DNA of 14,278 bases, taken from NCBI GenBank assembly GCA_030448225.1, contig JAUJNJ010000099.1:1-14278 (forward strand). The letters run 5' to 3'. The position numbers and the translations under genes were made by a program. The notes beneath the pieces are model-generated. The model worked only from the letters and a program-made list of their open reading frames with translations. It was not told the origin of the DNA and did no database searches. The stretch is from Phycisphaerae bacterium (GTDB taxonomy: Bacteria; Planctomycetota; Phycisphaerae; Tepidisphaerales; Tepidisphaeraceae). Shown in pieces: positions 6,628 through 14,278 of the stretch (positions are counted from its first letter, which is position 1; each line of letters opens with the position of its first letter).

Positions 6628-6726
6628 CCACAGATTACGCAGATTTCACAGATGAAGAGAACGCAATGGCGCGCCGGAGCATCCTCCGACTCGTCGTTTC
6701 ATCTGTGAAATGCGCGTAAACTGTGG
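6628..6726. repeat. Long imperfect inverted repeat, CCACAGATTACGCAG-type
   Basis: The 28-nt arms (6628-6655 and 6699-6726) match at 25 of 28 positions, around a 43-nt loop that itself has a small hairpin CGGAG-CATC-CTCCG (6675-6688). It begins 16 bp after the DUF1501 stop. The unit, with CCACAG, TTACGC and TTTCACAGATGA, resembles short-unit repeats scattered between genes in several bacterial phyla (recalled, not searched). It may end transcription or protect the 3' end of the DUF1501 mRNA. Confidence 0.8.
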
Positions 6727-6857
6727 ATGGTTTTCCTTCTTCGCGTTCACCCCGATTGCCCTCGCGCCCTCGCGACGTTTCGGTCCACCGAGGACACACC
6801 GCGCCAGCGCGGTCGCTGAACGAGACGATCGAGGTCGCACCCGCAATCTCGATCTTT

Positions 6858-6869
6858 GACGACGACGAC
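6858..6869. repeat. (GAC)4 triplet tract in the PPC-gene leader
   Basis: Four GAC units, 50 bp before the ATG at 6920, directly after the hairpin GATCGAG/CTCGATC and its TTT. Confidence 0.6.
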
Positions 6870-6919
6870 GAGGTTCGGTCCTCCGCGCCCCGTCTCGGGT
6901 CCAACCGGTTGACGTGCCC

Positions 6920-9385
6920 ATGAAGCTGACCAAGTCCATCGCAGTCCGTTTGGCCTCGGCGCTCGCGGTCGCCGCCGCCGTCGCGCTGGCCGACGCGCTC
7001 GCCGCCGACGCGGGCGTCGCGCGCCTGATGCCGCGCGGCGGGCAGCGCGGCACCGAGGTGGAGCTGAAGGTCGCCGGCCGCAACCTCGCCGACGCCAAGG
7101 AGGTCGTGCTCTACGGGCCCGGCCTGACCATCAAGGAACTGAAGGACGTCAAGGCCGACTCGCTGACCGTGCGGCTGGCGATCGCGCCCGACGCCCGCCT
7201 CGGCGAGCACTCGCTCCGCGTCCGCACCGAGACCGGGCTGTCGGACCTGCGCACGTTCTGGGTCGGCGCGATGCCGATCGTCGAGGAGGCCGAGCCGAAC
7301 ACCGAGTTCGCCACCCCGCAGAAGCTCGCCGGCGTGAACGTGACCGTGCACGGCGTGGTGAAGAACGAGGACGTCGATTACTACCTCGTGCAGGCCAAGA
7401 AGGGCGAGCGCATCACCGCCGAGGTCGAGGGCTTGCGCCTCGCCGATGACTTCTTCGACCCGTACCTGGCGATCCTCGACGAGAACCGCTTCGAGCTGGC
7501 CGCCTCGGACGACACCGCCCTGCTGCTGCAGGACCCGATCGTCAGCTGCGTCGCGCCGAAGGACGGCACGTACGTCATCCAGCTGCGCGAGAGCGCGTAC
7601 GGCGGCGGCGAGAACGCGCACTACCGCCTGCACGTCGGCACGTTCCCCCGCCCGCGCGCGATCTACCCCGCCGGCGGCAAGGCGGGCGACGACGTGAACG
7701 TGCAGTTCCTCGGCGACGTGGCCGGGCCGATCTCCCAGTCGCTGCGCCTCCCGGCCGAGCCGAACCCCAAGCTCGGCCTGTTCGCCGAGCAGAACGGGCA
7801 GACCAGCCCCTCGCCCTGCTACTTCCGCGTCTCGACGTTCGGCAACCAGCTGGAGACCGAGCCGAACAACGGCGTCGCGATCGCGACCGCGTACGCCGGC
7901 GAGCTGCCGGTCGCGTTCAACGGCGTGATCGCCGCCGACGGCGACGTCGACTGGTTCCGCTTCAAGGCCAAGAAGGGGCAGGTGTTCGACGTCAACGTCT
8001 TCGCCCGCCGCCTGCGCTCGTCGCTCGACCCGGTCATGGCGATCGGCAACAAGGACGGCAACGTGATGGCGTCGAACGACGACGCGGGCAACCCCGACAG
8101 CTACCTTCGGTGGACCGCGCCCGAGGACGGCGAGTACACGCTCATGGTGAAGGACCACCTCGACCGCGGCGCGGTCGACGCCGTCTACCGCGTGGAGGTC
8201 GCGACCGTCCAGCCGAAGCTCGCGCTGAGCATCCCGCCGGTCGACCTGCTCGGCAACTCGCAGGAGCGGCTGGCGGTCGTCGTGCCGCGCGGCAACCGCT
8301 TCGCCACGATGATGCGCGTGAAGCGCGACGACTTCGGCGGCGAGGTCGCGCTGTCGGCGGCGCAGCTCCCGCCGGGCGTGACGATGCACGCCGACCCGAT
8401 CGCGCCGAACGTCGACGCAGTTCCGGTCGTGTTCGAGGCCGCCGCCGACGCGCCGGTCGGCGGCGGGCTGGCCGACGTGACGGGCAAGGCGCTCGACCCG
8501 GCGGCCAAGGGGCTGACCGGCTCGTACCTGCAGTCGATCGTGATGGTCGAGAACGGCAACCAGCCGTCGTACTACAACGTCGAGGTCCCGCGGCTCGCCG
8601 TCGCCGTCGCCGCCGAGGCGAACTACACGATCCGCCTCGAGGCGCCGAAGATCCCGCTCGTGCAGGGCGGGCAGATGAACCTCAAGGTGGTCGTCGAGCG
8701 CAAGAAGGACTTCGACCAGCCGGTGAAGTGCCGCCTGCTGTTCAACCCGCCCGGCGTCGGCAGCGGCGAGGTCGAGATCCCCAAGGGCCAGACCGAGGCC
8801 GTGATCGCCGTCAACGCCAACGCCGACGCGCCGGTGAAGAAGTGGCGCACGTGCGTGCTGAGCAGCGTCGACTTCCCCGAGGGCCGGCAGTGGGTCAGCA
8901 CGGCGCTGACCGAGATCGAGGTCGCGCCCGCGATCCTCGGCGGGTCGATCGACCTCGCGGCGACCGAGCAGGGCAAGCCCGCCCAGGTGCTGGTGCGGCT
9001 GGAGACCAAGACGAAGTTCGACGGCGAGGCGACGCTGAAGCTCGTCGGCCTGCCCAACGGCGCGACCGCGCCGGACCTGAAGATCAAGGCCGACGCGAAG
9101 GAGGCGGTCTTCGCCGTCACGACCGACGCCAAGCTCACGCCCGCCGGGCAGCACAAGACGCTGTTCTGCCAGGTGACGCTCCCGAAGAACGGCGACCAGA
9201 TCGTGCAGGGCTTCGCCAACGGCGGCACGCTCCGCGTCGACGCCCCGCCGCCCCCCAAGCCCGGCGAGGCCCCCAAGCCCGCCGAGACGGCCAAGAAGCC
9301 CGGCGACGACAAGAAGCCCGAGAAGATCCTCACCCGCCTCGAAAAACTCCGCCTCGAACAGCAGGGCAAGGCGGGCGGGAAGTAA
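6920..9385 (+). CDS. Exported protein with two PPC domains, 821 aa
   Basis: A Sec-exported, probably periplasmic or surface protein. Residues 1-29 form a signal peptide (MKLTKSIAVRLASALAV..., cleavage near A28/A29). Residues about 30-118 look like an IPT/TIG-type beta domain (RLMPRGGQRGTEVELKVAGRNL). Two bacterial pre-peptidase C-terminal (PPC) domains follow, each opened by the signature EAEPNTEF (about 122) and ETEPNNGVAIATA (about 312), with typical DVDYYLVQAKKGERI and DVDWFRFKAKKGQVFDV segments. The rest to about 773 consists of beta-sandwich repeats, and the tail (about 774-821) is Pro/Lys-rich with a terminal charged helix. No protease domain is present, so it is likely a binding or scaffold protein. 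A GTG at 6914 gives a two-residue longer alternative; the ATG at 6920 is preferred, although no clear Shine-Dalgarno site is seen for either. It lies between DUF1501 and DUF1549 genes on the same strand. Confidence 0.9.
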   Translation: MKLTKSIAVRLASALAVAAAVALADALAADAGVARLMPRGGQRGTEVELKVAGRNLADAKEVVLYGPGLTIKELKDVKADSLTVRLAIAPDARLGEHSLRVRTETGLSDLRTFWVGAMPIVEEAEPNTEFATPQKLAGVNVTVHGVVKNEDVDYYLVQAKKGERITAEVEGLRLADDFFDPYLAILDENRFELAASDDTALLLQDPIVSCVAPKDGTYVIQLRESAYGGGENAHYRLHVGTFPRPRAIYPAGGKAGDDVNVQFLGDVAGPISQSLRLPAEPNPKLGLFAEQNGQTSPSPCYFRVSTFGNQLETEPNNGVAIATAYAGELPVAFNGVIAADGDVDWFRFKAKKGQVFDVNVFARRLRSSLDPVMAIGNKDGNVMASNDDAGNPDSYLRWTAPEDGEYTLMVKDHLDRGAVDAVYRVEVATVQPKLALSIPPVDLLGNSQERLAVVVPRGNRFATMMRVKRDDFGGEVALSAAQLPPGVTMHADPIAPNVDAVPVVFEAAADAPVGGGLADVTGKALDPAAKGLTGSYLQSIVMVENGNQPSYYNVEVPRLAVAVAAEANYTIRLEAPKIPLVQGGQMNLKVVVERKKDFDQPVKCRLLFNPPGVGSGEVEIPKGQTEAVIAVNANADAPVKKWRTCVLSSVDFPEGRQWVSTALTEIEVAPAILGGSIDLAATEQGKPAQVLVRLETKTKFDGEATLKLVGLPNGATAPDLKIKADAKEAVFAVTTDAKLTPAGQHKTLFCQVTLPKNGDQIVQGFANGGTLRVDAPPPPKPGEAPKPAETAKKPGDDKKPEKILTRLEKLRLEQQGKAGGK

Positions 9386-9406
9386 GTGCGCCCCGTGGAA
9401 TTGAAC

Positions 9407-9440
9407 CACGGAGACACGGAGTCACGGAGATAGGACGGAG
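9407..9440. repeat. CACGGAG tandem repeat
   Basis: CACGGAG starts at 9407, 9415 and 9423, an exact 8-bp period, followed by a decayed GACGGAG ending at 9440. It begins 21 bp after the PPC-gene stop. It resembles the 'ACCACGGAGACACGGAG' repeats common between genes of some soil bacteria (recalled, not searched). Unlike the repeats after the DUF1501 and DUF1549 genes, no inverted partner was found in this spacer. Confidence 0.75.
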
Positions 9441-9457
9441 AGGGGAAATCGAGTCAG

Positions 9458-9486
9458 GCGCGTGCCGAGTGGTTAGATCCACGCGC
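9458..9486. terminator. Inverted repeat after the PPC gene (weak terminator candidate)
   Basis: GCGCGTG (9458-9464) is complementary to CACGCGC (9480-9486) around 15 nt. There is no T-run directly after it. Confidence 0.3.
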
Positions 9487-9588
9487 GTCCGAACCCGGTA
9501 GCGCTCAGAACCTTTCGGGGTCCCGCACCGTCCCCCTTTTAGCCGCCAGCCCGAAGGGCTCGCTGCCCGTAGCTCGGAAAATCGCGTT

Positions 9589-9617
9589 CCCTCTCCAAAC
9601 GCGACGGAAGAGGGTTT
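9589..9617. terminator. Stem-loop CCCTCTCC/GGAAGAGGG followed by TTT
   Basis: CCCTCTCC (9589-9596) pairs with GGAAGAGGG (9606-9614), one base bulged, around a 9-nt loop, with TTT at 9615-9617. It is a plausible but weak intrinsic terminator for transcripts from the PPC gene. Confidence 0.35.
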
Positions 9618-9636
9618 GACCGAGCGCTTGAACGGC

Positions 9637-9715
9637 AAGGACGAAGGAACGGATTCATAAGGATGTGCGCAGGACTCTCCTGACTTTCATCCTTCATCCT
9701 TCCGACTTCATCCTT
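9637..9715. repeat. Nested inverted repeat built from AAGGATGAAGG-type units
   Basis: The outer arms AAGGACGAAG (9637-9646) and CTTCATCCTT (9706-9715) match 9 of 10. The inner arms AAGGATG (9659-9665) and CATCCTT (9688-9694) are exact, with a 22-nt loop. The right side has TTCATCCTT three times (9686, 9693, 9707). It resembles another widely dispersed short-unit repeat. Confidence 0.55.
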
Positions 9716-9745
9716 CACCGCTCACCCCCGCCTCGACGAACAGCC

Positions 9746-9766
9746 GCGCGGGCACGAGGCCCGCGC
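9746..9766. repeat. GC-rich perfect hairpin in the DUF1549 leader
   Basis: GCGCGGGC (9746-9753) is exactly complementary to GCCCGCGC (9759-9766) around ACGAG. It is a stable RNA hairpin about 54 nt before the start codon, with no T-run after it. Confidence 0.5.
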
Positions 9767-9771
9767 CGCGA

Positions 9772-9806
9772 GACGACGACGAAGACGACGACGGACCGAC
9801 GACGAC
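9772..9806. repeat. Interrupted (GAC)n tract in the DUF1549 leader
   Basis: GAC triplets at 9772-9780, 9784-9792 and 9798-9806 (three each), broken by GAA and by GGACC. The tract ends 13 bp before the ATG, overlapping the region just upstream of the ribosome site GAGG (9809-9812). Confidence 0.6.
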
Positions 9807-9819
9807 ACGAGGTTTTGAC

Positions 9820-12345
9820 ATGCGACACCGACACCCGCTGGCCGCCCTCGCGGCGATCGCCCTGACCCTCTGCGGCGCACTCGCCGGCCCCGCCCGCGCG
9901 GCCGACCCCGCCGCGCCTGCCGCCGCCGCCGCCGCGCCTGCACCCGCGGTGGCCGCGCCGTTCGGCGTCTACCCCGACTCGGTCAACCTCAACACGTCGC
10001 GCGACGCGCAGTCGCTCGTCGTGCAGGTCGTGCGGCCCGACGGCGTGACGCTCGACGTCACCGCGCAGGCCACGTTCGCCGTCAGCGACCCGAAGCTCGC
10101 CAAGATCGACGGGCACGTCGTCCGCCCGCTCGCCGACGGCGCGGGCAGCGTCGCCGTCACCTACGAGGGCAAGACCGTCAACGTCCCGCTGGCGATCAAG
10201 GACGCGGCGACCGACCGCCCGGTCAGCTTCAAGCTCGACGTGATGCCGACGTTCCTCAAGGCCGGGTGCAACAGCGGGTCGTGCCACGGCGCGGCCCGCG
10301 GCAAGGACGGGTTCCGCCTGTCGCTGTTCGGCTACGACCCCGACGGCGATTACCAGCGCATCACCCGCGAGATCGCCACCCGCCGCGTGAACCTGGCCGT
10401 GCCGTCCGACAGCCTGATGGTCGCCAAGGCCGTCGGCGCGGTGCCGCACACCGGCGGCGTGCGCTACGCGCCCGAGAGCGAGATGAACCAGGCCGTCGTC
10501 CGCTGGTTGACGGCCGGCGCGCCGCAGGACGCGGCCGCCGTCGCCACGCCGGTGTCGCTGGAGATCCTGCCGCGCCAGGCGGTGCTCGAGGGCGAGGGCG
10601 CGCAACAGCAGATGACCGTGCGGGCGAAGTACTCCGACGGCACCGACCGCGACGTGACCAGCCTCGCGCTGTTCATGAGCAACAACGACAACTCGGCCAA
10701 GATCGGCGACGACGGCCGGGTCGTCGCCGGCAAGCGGGGCGAGGCGTTCGTGATGGCCCGCTTCGCCACGTTCACGGTCGGCAGCCAGGTGATCGTGATC
10801 CCCAAGGGGCTTCAGTACCAGTGGCCGGCGGGGACGCCGGAGAACAACTACGTCGACGCGCTGATCAACGCGAAGCTGAAGAAGCTGCGCGTCACGCCGT
10901 CGGACGTGTGCGGCGACGAGGTGTTCCTCCGCCGCGTGTTCGTCGACGTCGTCGGCAAGCTGCCGACCCCGGAGGAGCACGCCAAGTTTCTGGCCGACGC
11001 CGACCCGAAGAAGCGCGAGAAGCTGGTGGACGAGCTCCTGGGCCGCAAGGAGTTCGTCGAGCTGTGGGTGATGAAGTTCGCCGAGCTGCTGCAGGTGCGG
11101 ACGATCCAGAACCGCGTCAGCTACAAGTCGGCGCTGCTGTACTACAACTGGCTGTCGGACCGGCTGTCGCGGAACGTGCCGATGGACAAGATCGTCCAGG
11201 AGCTGCTCGGCGCCAGCGGCGGCACGTTCGCCACGCCGGCGACGAACTACTACCAGACGACCGACGACAAGCTGCTGCTGGCCGAGAACACCGCCCAGGT
11301 GTTCATGGGCATGCGGCTCCAGTGCGCCCAGTGCCACAACCACCCGTTCGACCGCTGGACGCAGGACGAGTACTACCAGTTCACCGCGTTCTTCACCCAG
11401 GTCGGCCGCAAGGACGCCGAGGACCCGCGCGAGAAGATCGTGTTCAACTCCGGCGGCGGCGAGTCGAAGCACCCGGTGACGAACCAGGACATGAAGCCCA
11501 AGTTCCTCGGCGGCGCCGAGCCCGACGTCGCCGGCAAGGACCGCCGCGTCGTGCTCGCCCAGTGGCTGGCGAGCAAGGAGAACCCGTACTTCGCCAAGAA
11601 CCTGGCGAACGTCGTGTGGTCCCACTTCTTCGGCCGCGGCATCATCGAGCCGGTCGACGACGTGCGCATCAGCAACCCGGCGGTCAACCCCGAGCTGCTC
11701 GAGGCGCTGGGCGGGCGGTTCCAGGAGTACAACTACGACTTCCGCCGCCTCGTCCGCGACATCTGCACGTCGCGCACGTACCAGCTCTCGACCCGCCCCA
11801 ACGAGACCAACGCCGAGGACTCGACGAACTTCTCGCACGCGGCGCTGCGGCGGATCCGCGCCGAGGTGATGCTCGACGTGATCAGCCAGGCGACGGACAC
11901 CAAGGACAAGTTCAAGGGCCTGCCGCTGGGCAGCCGCGCCGTGCAGATCGCCGACGGCGAGACGAGCAGCTTCTTCCTCACCGTCTTCGGCCGCGCGACG
12001 CGCGAGACCGTCTGCTCGTGCGAGGTGAAGATGGAGCCGAACCTCGGCCAGGCCCTGCACCTGATCAACGGCGACACGCTGTCGCGCAAGCTCCAGCAGA
12101 GCGCGCTGATCCGCGAGATGATCAAGGACAAGGCGACGCCCGAGCAGGTGATCGACACCCTCTACCTCCGCACGTTCAGCCGCAAGCCGACCGACGCCGA
12201 GCGCGCCCAACTCGTCGCCGCCGTCCCCCCGATGCCCACCGACCCCAAGGCCGACAAGGGCAAGGTCGCCAAGGCCCGGCAGCAGGTCTACGAGGACATC
12301 TTCTGGGCCCTGATGAACAGCCAGGAGTTCATGTTCAATCACTAG
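9820..12345 (+). CDS. Exported Big2-like / haem-motif / DUF1549 / DUF1553 protein, 841 aa
   Basis: A Sec signal (residues 1-27, cleavage after ARA) is followed by an Ala/Pro-rich linker. Residues about 48-127 look like a Big2-type beta domain. CNSGSCHG (150-157) is a conserved cysteine pair with C-x4-C-H spacing. A second Big2-like domain runs about 245-330, DUF1549 about 342-530 with the canonical haem-type motif CAQCH in [12 protein letters not shown] (502-513), and DUF1553 about 570-835. The DUF1549/DUF1553 pair is abundant in planctomycetes, and its role is unproven; the CxxCH motif suggests covalent haem and electron transfer outside the cytoplasm. The ATG has GAGG at 9809-9812, 7 nt away. 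Length is normal for the long form carrying N-terminal Big domains. It is likely a functional partner of the DUF1501 protein and of the cytochrome/WD40 protein encoded just downstream. Confidence 0.95.
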   Translation: MRHRHPLAALAAIALTLCGALAGPARAADPAAPAAAAAAPAPAVAAPFGVYPDSVNLNTSRDAQSLVVQVVRPDGVTLDVTAQATFAVSDPKLAKIDGHVVRPLADGAGSVAVTYEGKTVNVPLAIKDAATDRPVSFKLDVMPTFLKAGCNSGSCHGAARGKDGFRLSLFGYDPDGDYQRITREIATRRVNLAVPSDSLMVAKAVGAVPHTGGVRYAPESEMNQAVVRWLTAGAPQDAAAVATPVSLEILPRQAVLEGEGAQQQMTVRAKYSDGTDRDVTSLALFMSNNDNSAKIGDDGRVVAGKRGEAFVMARFATFTVGSQVIVIPKGLQYQWPAGTPENNYVDALINAKLKKLRVTPSDVCGDEVFLRRVFVDVVGKLPTPEEHAKFLADADPKKREKLVDELLGRKEFVELWVMKFAELLQVRTIQNRVSYKSALLYYNWLSDRLSRNVPMDKIVQELLGASGGTFATPATNYYQTTDDKLLLAENTAQVFMGMRLQCAQCHNHPFDRWTQDEYYQFTAFFTQVGRKDAEDPREKIVFNSGGGESKHPVTNQDMKPKFLGGAEPDVAGKDRRVVLAQWLASKENPYFAKNLANVVWSHFFGRGIIEPVDDVRISNPAVNPELLEALGGRFQEYNYDFRRLVRDICTSRTYQLSTRPNETNAEDSTNFSHAALRRIRAEVMLDVISQATDTKDKFKGLPLGSRAVQIADGETSSFFLTVFGRATRETVCSCEVKMEPNLGQALHLINGDTLSRKLQQSALIREMIKDKATPEQVIDTLYLRTFSRKPTDAERAQLVAAVPPMPTDPKADKGKVAKARQQVYEDIFWALMNSQEFMFNH

Positions 12346-12351
12346 CGGGGA

Positions 12352-12474
12352 AGCGACGAAGGGTCGGAGCGACGGAGCCACGAAGGGTTCAATGCAGGTG
12401 GATCACACGATGTACGAGACTAAACATGCCGTCCCGGTCCCTCCGTCGCTGCGTCGCTTCGTCGCTTCGTCGCT
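12352..12474. repeat. Imperfect inverted repeat, 36-nt arms, enclosing a start codon
   Basis: The arms 12352-12387 and 12439-12474 match at 30 of 36 positions without gaps and consist of GCGACGAAG/GCGACGGAG-type units. The left arm begins 7 nt after the DUF1549 stop. The 51-nt loop (12388-12438) contains both possible start codons (12392, 12410) of the next gene, and the right arm is coding, giving [12 protein letters not shown] of the signal peptide. Confidence 0.85.
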
Positions 12475-14278
12475 GCTCGTGCTGGCGGCCGCCGCTCCCG
12501 CAACCGCGCAGGAGAAGACCACCTACCAGGACCACGTCCTGCCGGTCTTCCGCAACTCGTGCCTGAGCTGCCACAACCCGGACAAGAAGAAGGCCGGCCT
12601 CGACCTGTCGAGCTACGAGGCGATGCTCGCCGGCGGCGACAACGGCAAGGTGCTGGAGCCGGGCGACCCGGACGGGTCGCTGCTGTTCCGCGTCGTGAAC
12701 CACACCGAGGAGCCGGCGATGCCGCCCAAGGGTGGCAAGATCCCCGACAAGGACCTCGCCGCCATCAAGGGGTTCATCGAGGGCGGCCTGCTCGAGACGT
12801 CCGGCAGCGCGGCGGTGTCGTCGAACAAGCCGAAGGTCGACCTGAAGGTGTCGGTCGGCGCGGGCAAGCCCGACGGCCCCCCGCCGATGCCCGGGCCGCT
12901 CGTGCTCGAGCCGGTCCTCAAGGCGCAGCGCGCCGCCGCCGTGATGGCGCTGGGCGCCAGCCCGTGGTCGCCACTCGTGGCGGTCGGGGCGCCGCGGCAG
13001 GTGCTGCTCTACCACACGCAGACGCTCGACCTGCTCGGCGTGCTGCCGTTCCCCGAGGGCGAGCCGCACGTCCTGCGGTTCAGCCGCAGCGGCAAGCTCC
13101 TGCTCGCCGGCGGCGGCGTCGGCGCCAAGACCGGGCGCGTCGTGCTGTTCGACGTCGCGACCGGCAACCGCGTGACGGAGCTCGGCGACGAGTTCGACAC
13201 CGTCATCGCCGCCGACCTCACCCCCGACCAGGCGCAGGTCGCGCTCGGCGGGCCGACGAAGCTCGTCAAGATCTTCAACACCGCCAGCGGCGCGTCGATC
13301 CGCACGATCAAGAAGCACACCGACTGGATCACCGGCGTCGCCTACAGCCCCGACGGCGTCCTGCTCGCCACCGGCGACCGCAACGGCGGACTGTTCGTCT
13401 GGGAGGCCGCCACCGGCGGCGAGTTCTACGCCCTCACCGACCACAAGGCCGCCGTCACGTCGCTCAGCTTCCGCGGCGACTCCAACGTGCTGGCCAGCGC
13501 CAGCGAGGACGGCTCGGTCCTGCTGTGGGACATGAACAGCGGCAACAAGATCCGCGAGATCAAGGCGCACCCCGGCGGCGTGCTCGCCGTCCACTTCACG
13601 CACGACGGCCGCCTCGTCACCGCCGGCCGCGACCGCAAGATCAAGCTCTTCGCGCCCGACGGCAAGCCGCTGAAGGAACTCCAGCCCGCGTTCGACGACA
13701 TCGCGCTGAGCGCGGCGTTCGACGGCACCGGCGAGCGCGTCGTCGCCGGCGATTGGACCGGCAAGCTCCGCGTCTGGACCGTCGCCGACGGCAAGCCCGC
13801 CGGCGAGCTGACGACGCTCCCGCCGACGCTCGCCGAGCGCGTCGCGGGGGCTGAAAAGCGCGCCGCCGAACTCGCCCCCGCCGCCGCCAAATCCGAGGCC
13901 GACGCCAAGGCCGCCCGCGAGGCCGCCGACCGCGCCGCCGCCGAGGTCAAGGCCGCGCTGGAGAACGTCGCGAAAACCAAGAAGGCGGTCGACGACGCGC
14001 AGGCGCAGGTCGCCGCCGCCACGAACGCGATCAAGGCGGTCGACGCCGAGTTGAAGGCCGCCCACGACGCGGCCAAGGCGCTGCGCGCCGCCGAGCAGCA
14101 GAAGGCCGAGGCGATGGCCAAGGCCCGGGCCGCGATGCCCAAGCTGGCCGAAGCGCACAAGCAGGCCGAGGGCGTGGCCGCCGCGACGAAGGTCGCCGCC
14201 GACGCCGCCGCCCGCGCCGCGGCCGACATCGCCGCCGCCGCCGCCAAGGCCCCGGCCGACGCGGCGCTGGCCAAGGCC
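12410..14278 (+). CDS. Exported cytochrome c (PSCyt1-type) - WD40 - coiled-coil protein, 3' end outside the window
   Basis: 623 codons are present with no stop, so the gene continues past the right edge. Residues 1-34 form a signal peptide ([20 protein letters not shown]). A planctomycete-type cytochrome c domain follows (about 39-125) with CLSCH (51-55) as the covalent haem site and M104 in AMPPKGG as likely axial ligand. Residues about 180-460 form about seven WD40 blades (for example [40 protein letters not shown]). From about 474 the protein is an Ala/Lys/Glu-rich coiled coil up to the edge. The ATG at 12410 has AGGTG 9 nt upstream; the in-frame ATG at 12392, preceded by GAAGGG, would add six residues and cannot be excluded. 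The 64-bp gap to the DUF1549 gene suggests one transcript. A haem domain joined to a beta-propeller suggests a redox protein held in a complex; the partner is unknown. Confidence 0.9.
   Translation, partial: MYETKHAVPVPPSLRRFVASSLLVLAAAAPATAQEKTTYQDHVLPVFRNSCLSCHNPDKKKAGLDLSSYEAMLAGGDNGKVLEPGDPDGSLLFRVVNHTEEPAMPPKGGKIPDKDLAAIKGFIEGGLLETSGSAAVSSNKPKVDLKVSVGAGKPDGPPPMPGPLVLEPVLKAQRAAAVMALGASPWSPLVAVGAPRQVLLYHTQTLDLLGVLPFPEGEPHVLRFSRSGKLLLAGGGVGAKTGRVVLFDVATGNRVTELGDEFDTVIAADLTPDQAQVALGGPTKLVKIFNTASGASIRTIKKHTDWITGVAYSPDGVLLATGDRNGGLFVWEAATGGEFYALTDHKAAVTSLSFRGDSNVLASASEDGSVLLWDMNSGNKIREIKAHPGGVLAVHFTHDGRLVTAGRDRKIKLFAPDGKPLKELQPAFDDIALSAAFDGTGERVVAGDWTGKLRVWTVADGKPAGELTTLPPTLAERVAGAEKRAAELAPAAAKSEADAKAAREAADRAAAEVKAALENVAKTKKAVDDAQAQVAAATNAIKAVDAELKAAHDAAKALRAAEQQKAEAMAKARAAMPKLAEAHKQAEGVAAATKVAADAAARAAADIAAAAAKAPADAALAKA

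Larger units (their letters stand above)
6612..6919. other. 308-bp spacer with a long stem-loop, two leader hairpins and a GAC tract
   Basis: No gene is seen. In order: the 28-nt-arm inverted repeat (6628-6726); a hairpin ACCGCG-CCAG-CGCGGT (6798-6813); a second hairpin GATCGAG/CTCGATC (6827-6833 with 6848-6854) followed by TTT; and (GAC)4 at 6858-6869. The leader hairpin with its short T-run could act as an attenuator or weak terminator. Confidence 0.6.
9386..9819. other. 434-bp repeat-rich spacer
   Basis: No gene is seen. From left to right it holds CACGGAG repeats (9407-9440), an inverted repeat GCGCGTG/CACGCGC (9458-9486), a partial copy of the GGGACCCCGAAGG-type repeat (9511-9524, opposite strand), a hairpin-forming CCCTCTCC/GGAAGAGGG (9589-9614) followed by TTT, a nested AAGGATG-type inverted repeat (9637-9715), a GC hairpin (9746-9766) and GAC triplets (9772-9806). 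Confidence 0.6.

Noticed and set aside
6635..9409. 924-codon open frame on the minus strand
   Set aside because: It is the antisense shadow of the PPC gene. The plus-strand protein has a signal peptide and two clear PPC domains, while the minus frame is dominated by Arg, Leu, Gly, Val, Asp and His runs typical of antisense frames in GC-rich DNA.
9407..9440. CRISPR array suggested by regular CACGGAG repeats
   Set aside because: Units are 7-8 bp with no spacers, and no cas gene is present.
9665..9865. Small plus-strand frame crossing the DUF1549 start
   Set aside because: Its first part translates the CTTCATCCTT repeat (FILHPSDFILH) and the rest the GAC tract; it is a repeat-derived artefact.
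9715..12381. 888-codon open frame on the minus strand
   Set aside because: Antisense shadow of the DUF1549/DUF1553 gene, with the same biased composition and no recognisable domain.
10266..12566. 766-codon open frame on the plus strand, overlapping the DUF1549 gene
   Set aside because: Out-of-frame reading of the real gene; it is mostly Arg/Pro/Ala/Gly with no domain.

Overview
The window is GC-rich DNA (about 70% GC in a sampled coding stretch) and almost certainly planctomycetal. The right two thirds carry DUF1501, PPC-domain, DUF1549/DUF1553 and cytochrome-c/WD40 genes, a set of secreted families that is heavily expanded in Planctomycetota. Phycisphaerae/Tepidisphaerales would be my guess within the phylum, but nothing here proves it.

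Left part (1-4300), housekeeping and orphan genes on both strands: a luciferase-like flavin oxidoreductase (290-1384, +); two unrecognised small genes on the minus strand (1441-1932, 1987-2361); an unrecognised helical protein (2675-3187, +); and a PA0069/SplB-like radical SAM protein (3236-4300, -) with a good extended -10 promoter. A nested stem-loop at 1393-1429 separates the first convergent pair. The 163-aa gene is visibly less GC-rich than its surroundings.

Middle spacer (4301-5267): 967 bp with no convincing gene. It holds two perfect DnaA-box 9-mers (TGTGGATAA), five further TGTGG cores in the same orientation, an AT-rich patch with the palindrome TTATCGATAA, and a tandem pair of TGTG-G-CACA dyads.

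Right part (5268-14278), four exported-protein genes on the plus strand: DUF1501 phosphatase/sulfatase-fold protein with a twin-arginine-like signal; an 821-aa protein with two PPC domains; an 841-aa Big2-like/haem-motif/DUF1549/DUF1553 protein; and a cytochrome c (PSCyt1-type) - WD40 - coiled-coil protein cut by the window edge. All four are predicted to act outside the cytoplasm. The haem-type motifs suggest a redox role linked to the DUF1501 enzyme, but no substrate can be read from the sequence.

The gaps between these four genes are full of repeats. Each downstream flank begins with a short-unit repeat 7-22 bp after the stop codon. Two of these form long imperfect stem-loops (28-nt arms at 6628/6699 and 36-nt arms at 12352/12439), and the second places the start codon of the cytochrome/WD40 gene in its loop. 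Three of the four genes also have a (GAC)n or (CGT)n triplet tract shortly before the start. No tRNA, rRNA, CRISPR array, transposase or phage gene was seen.
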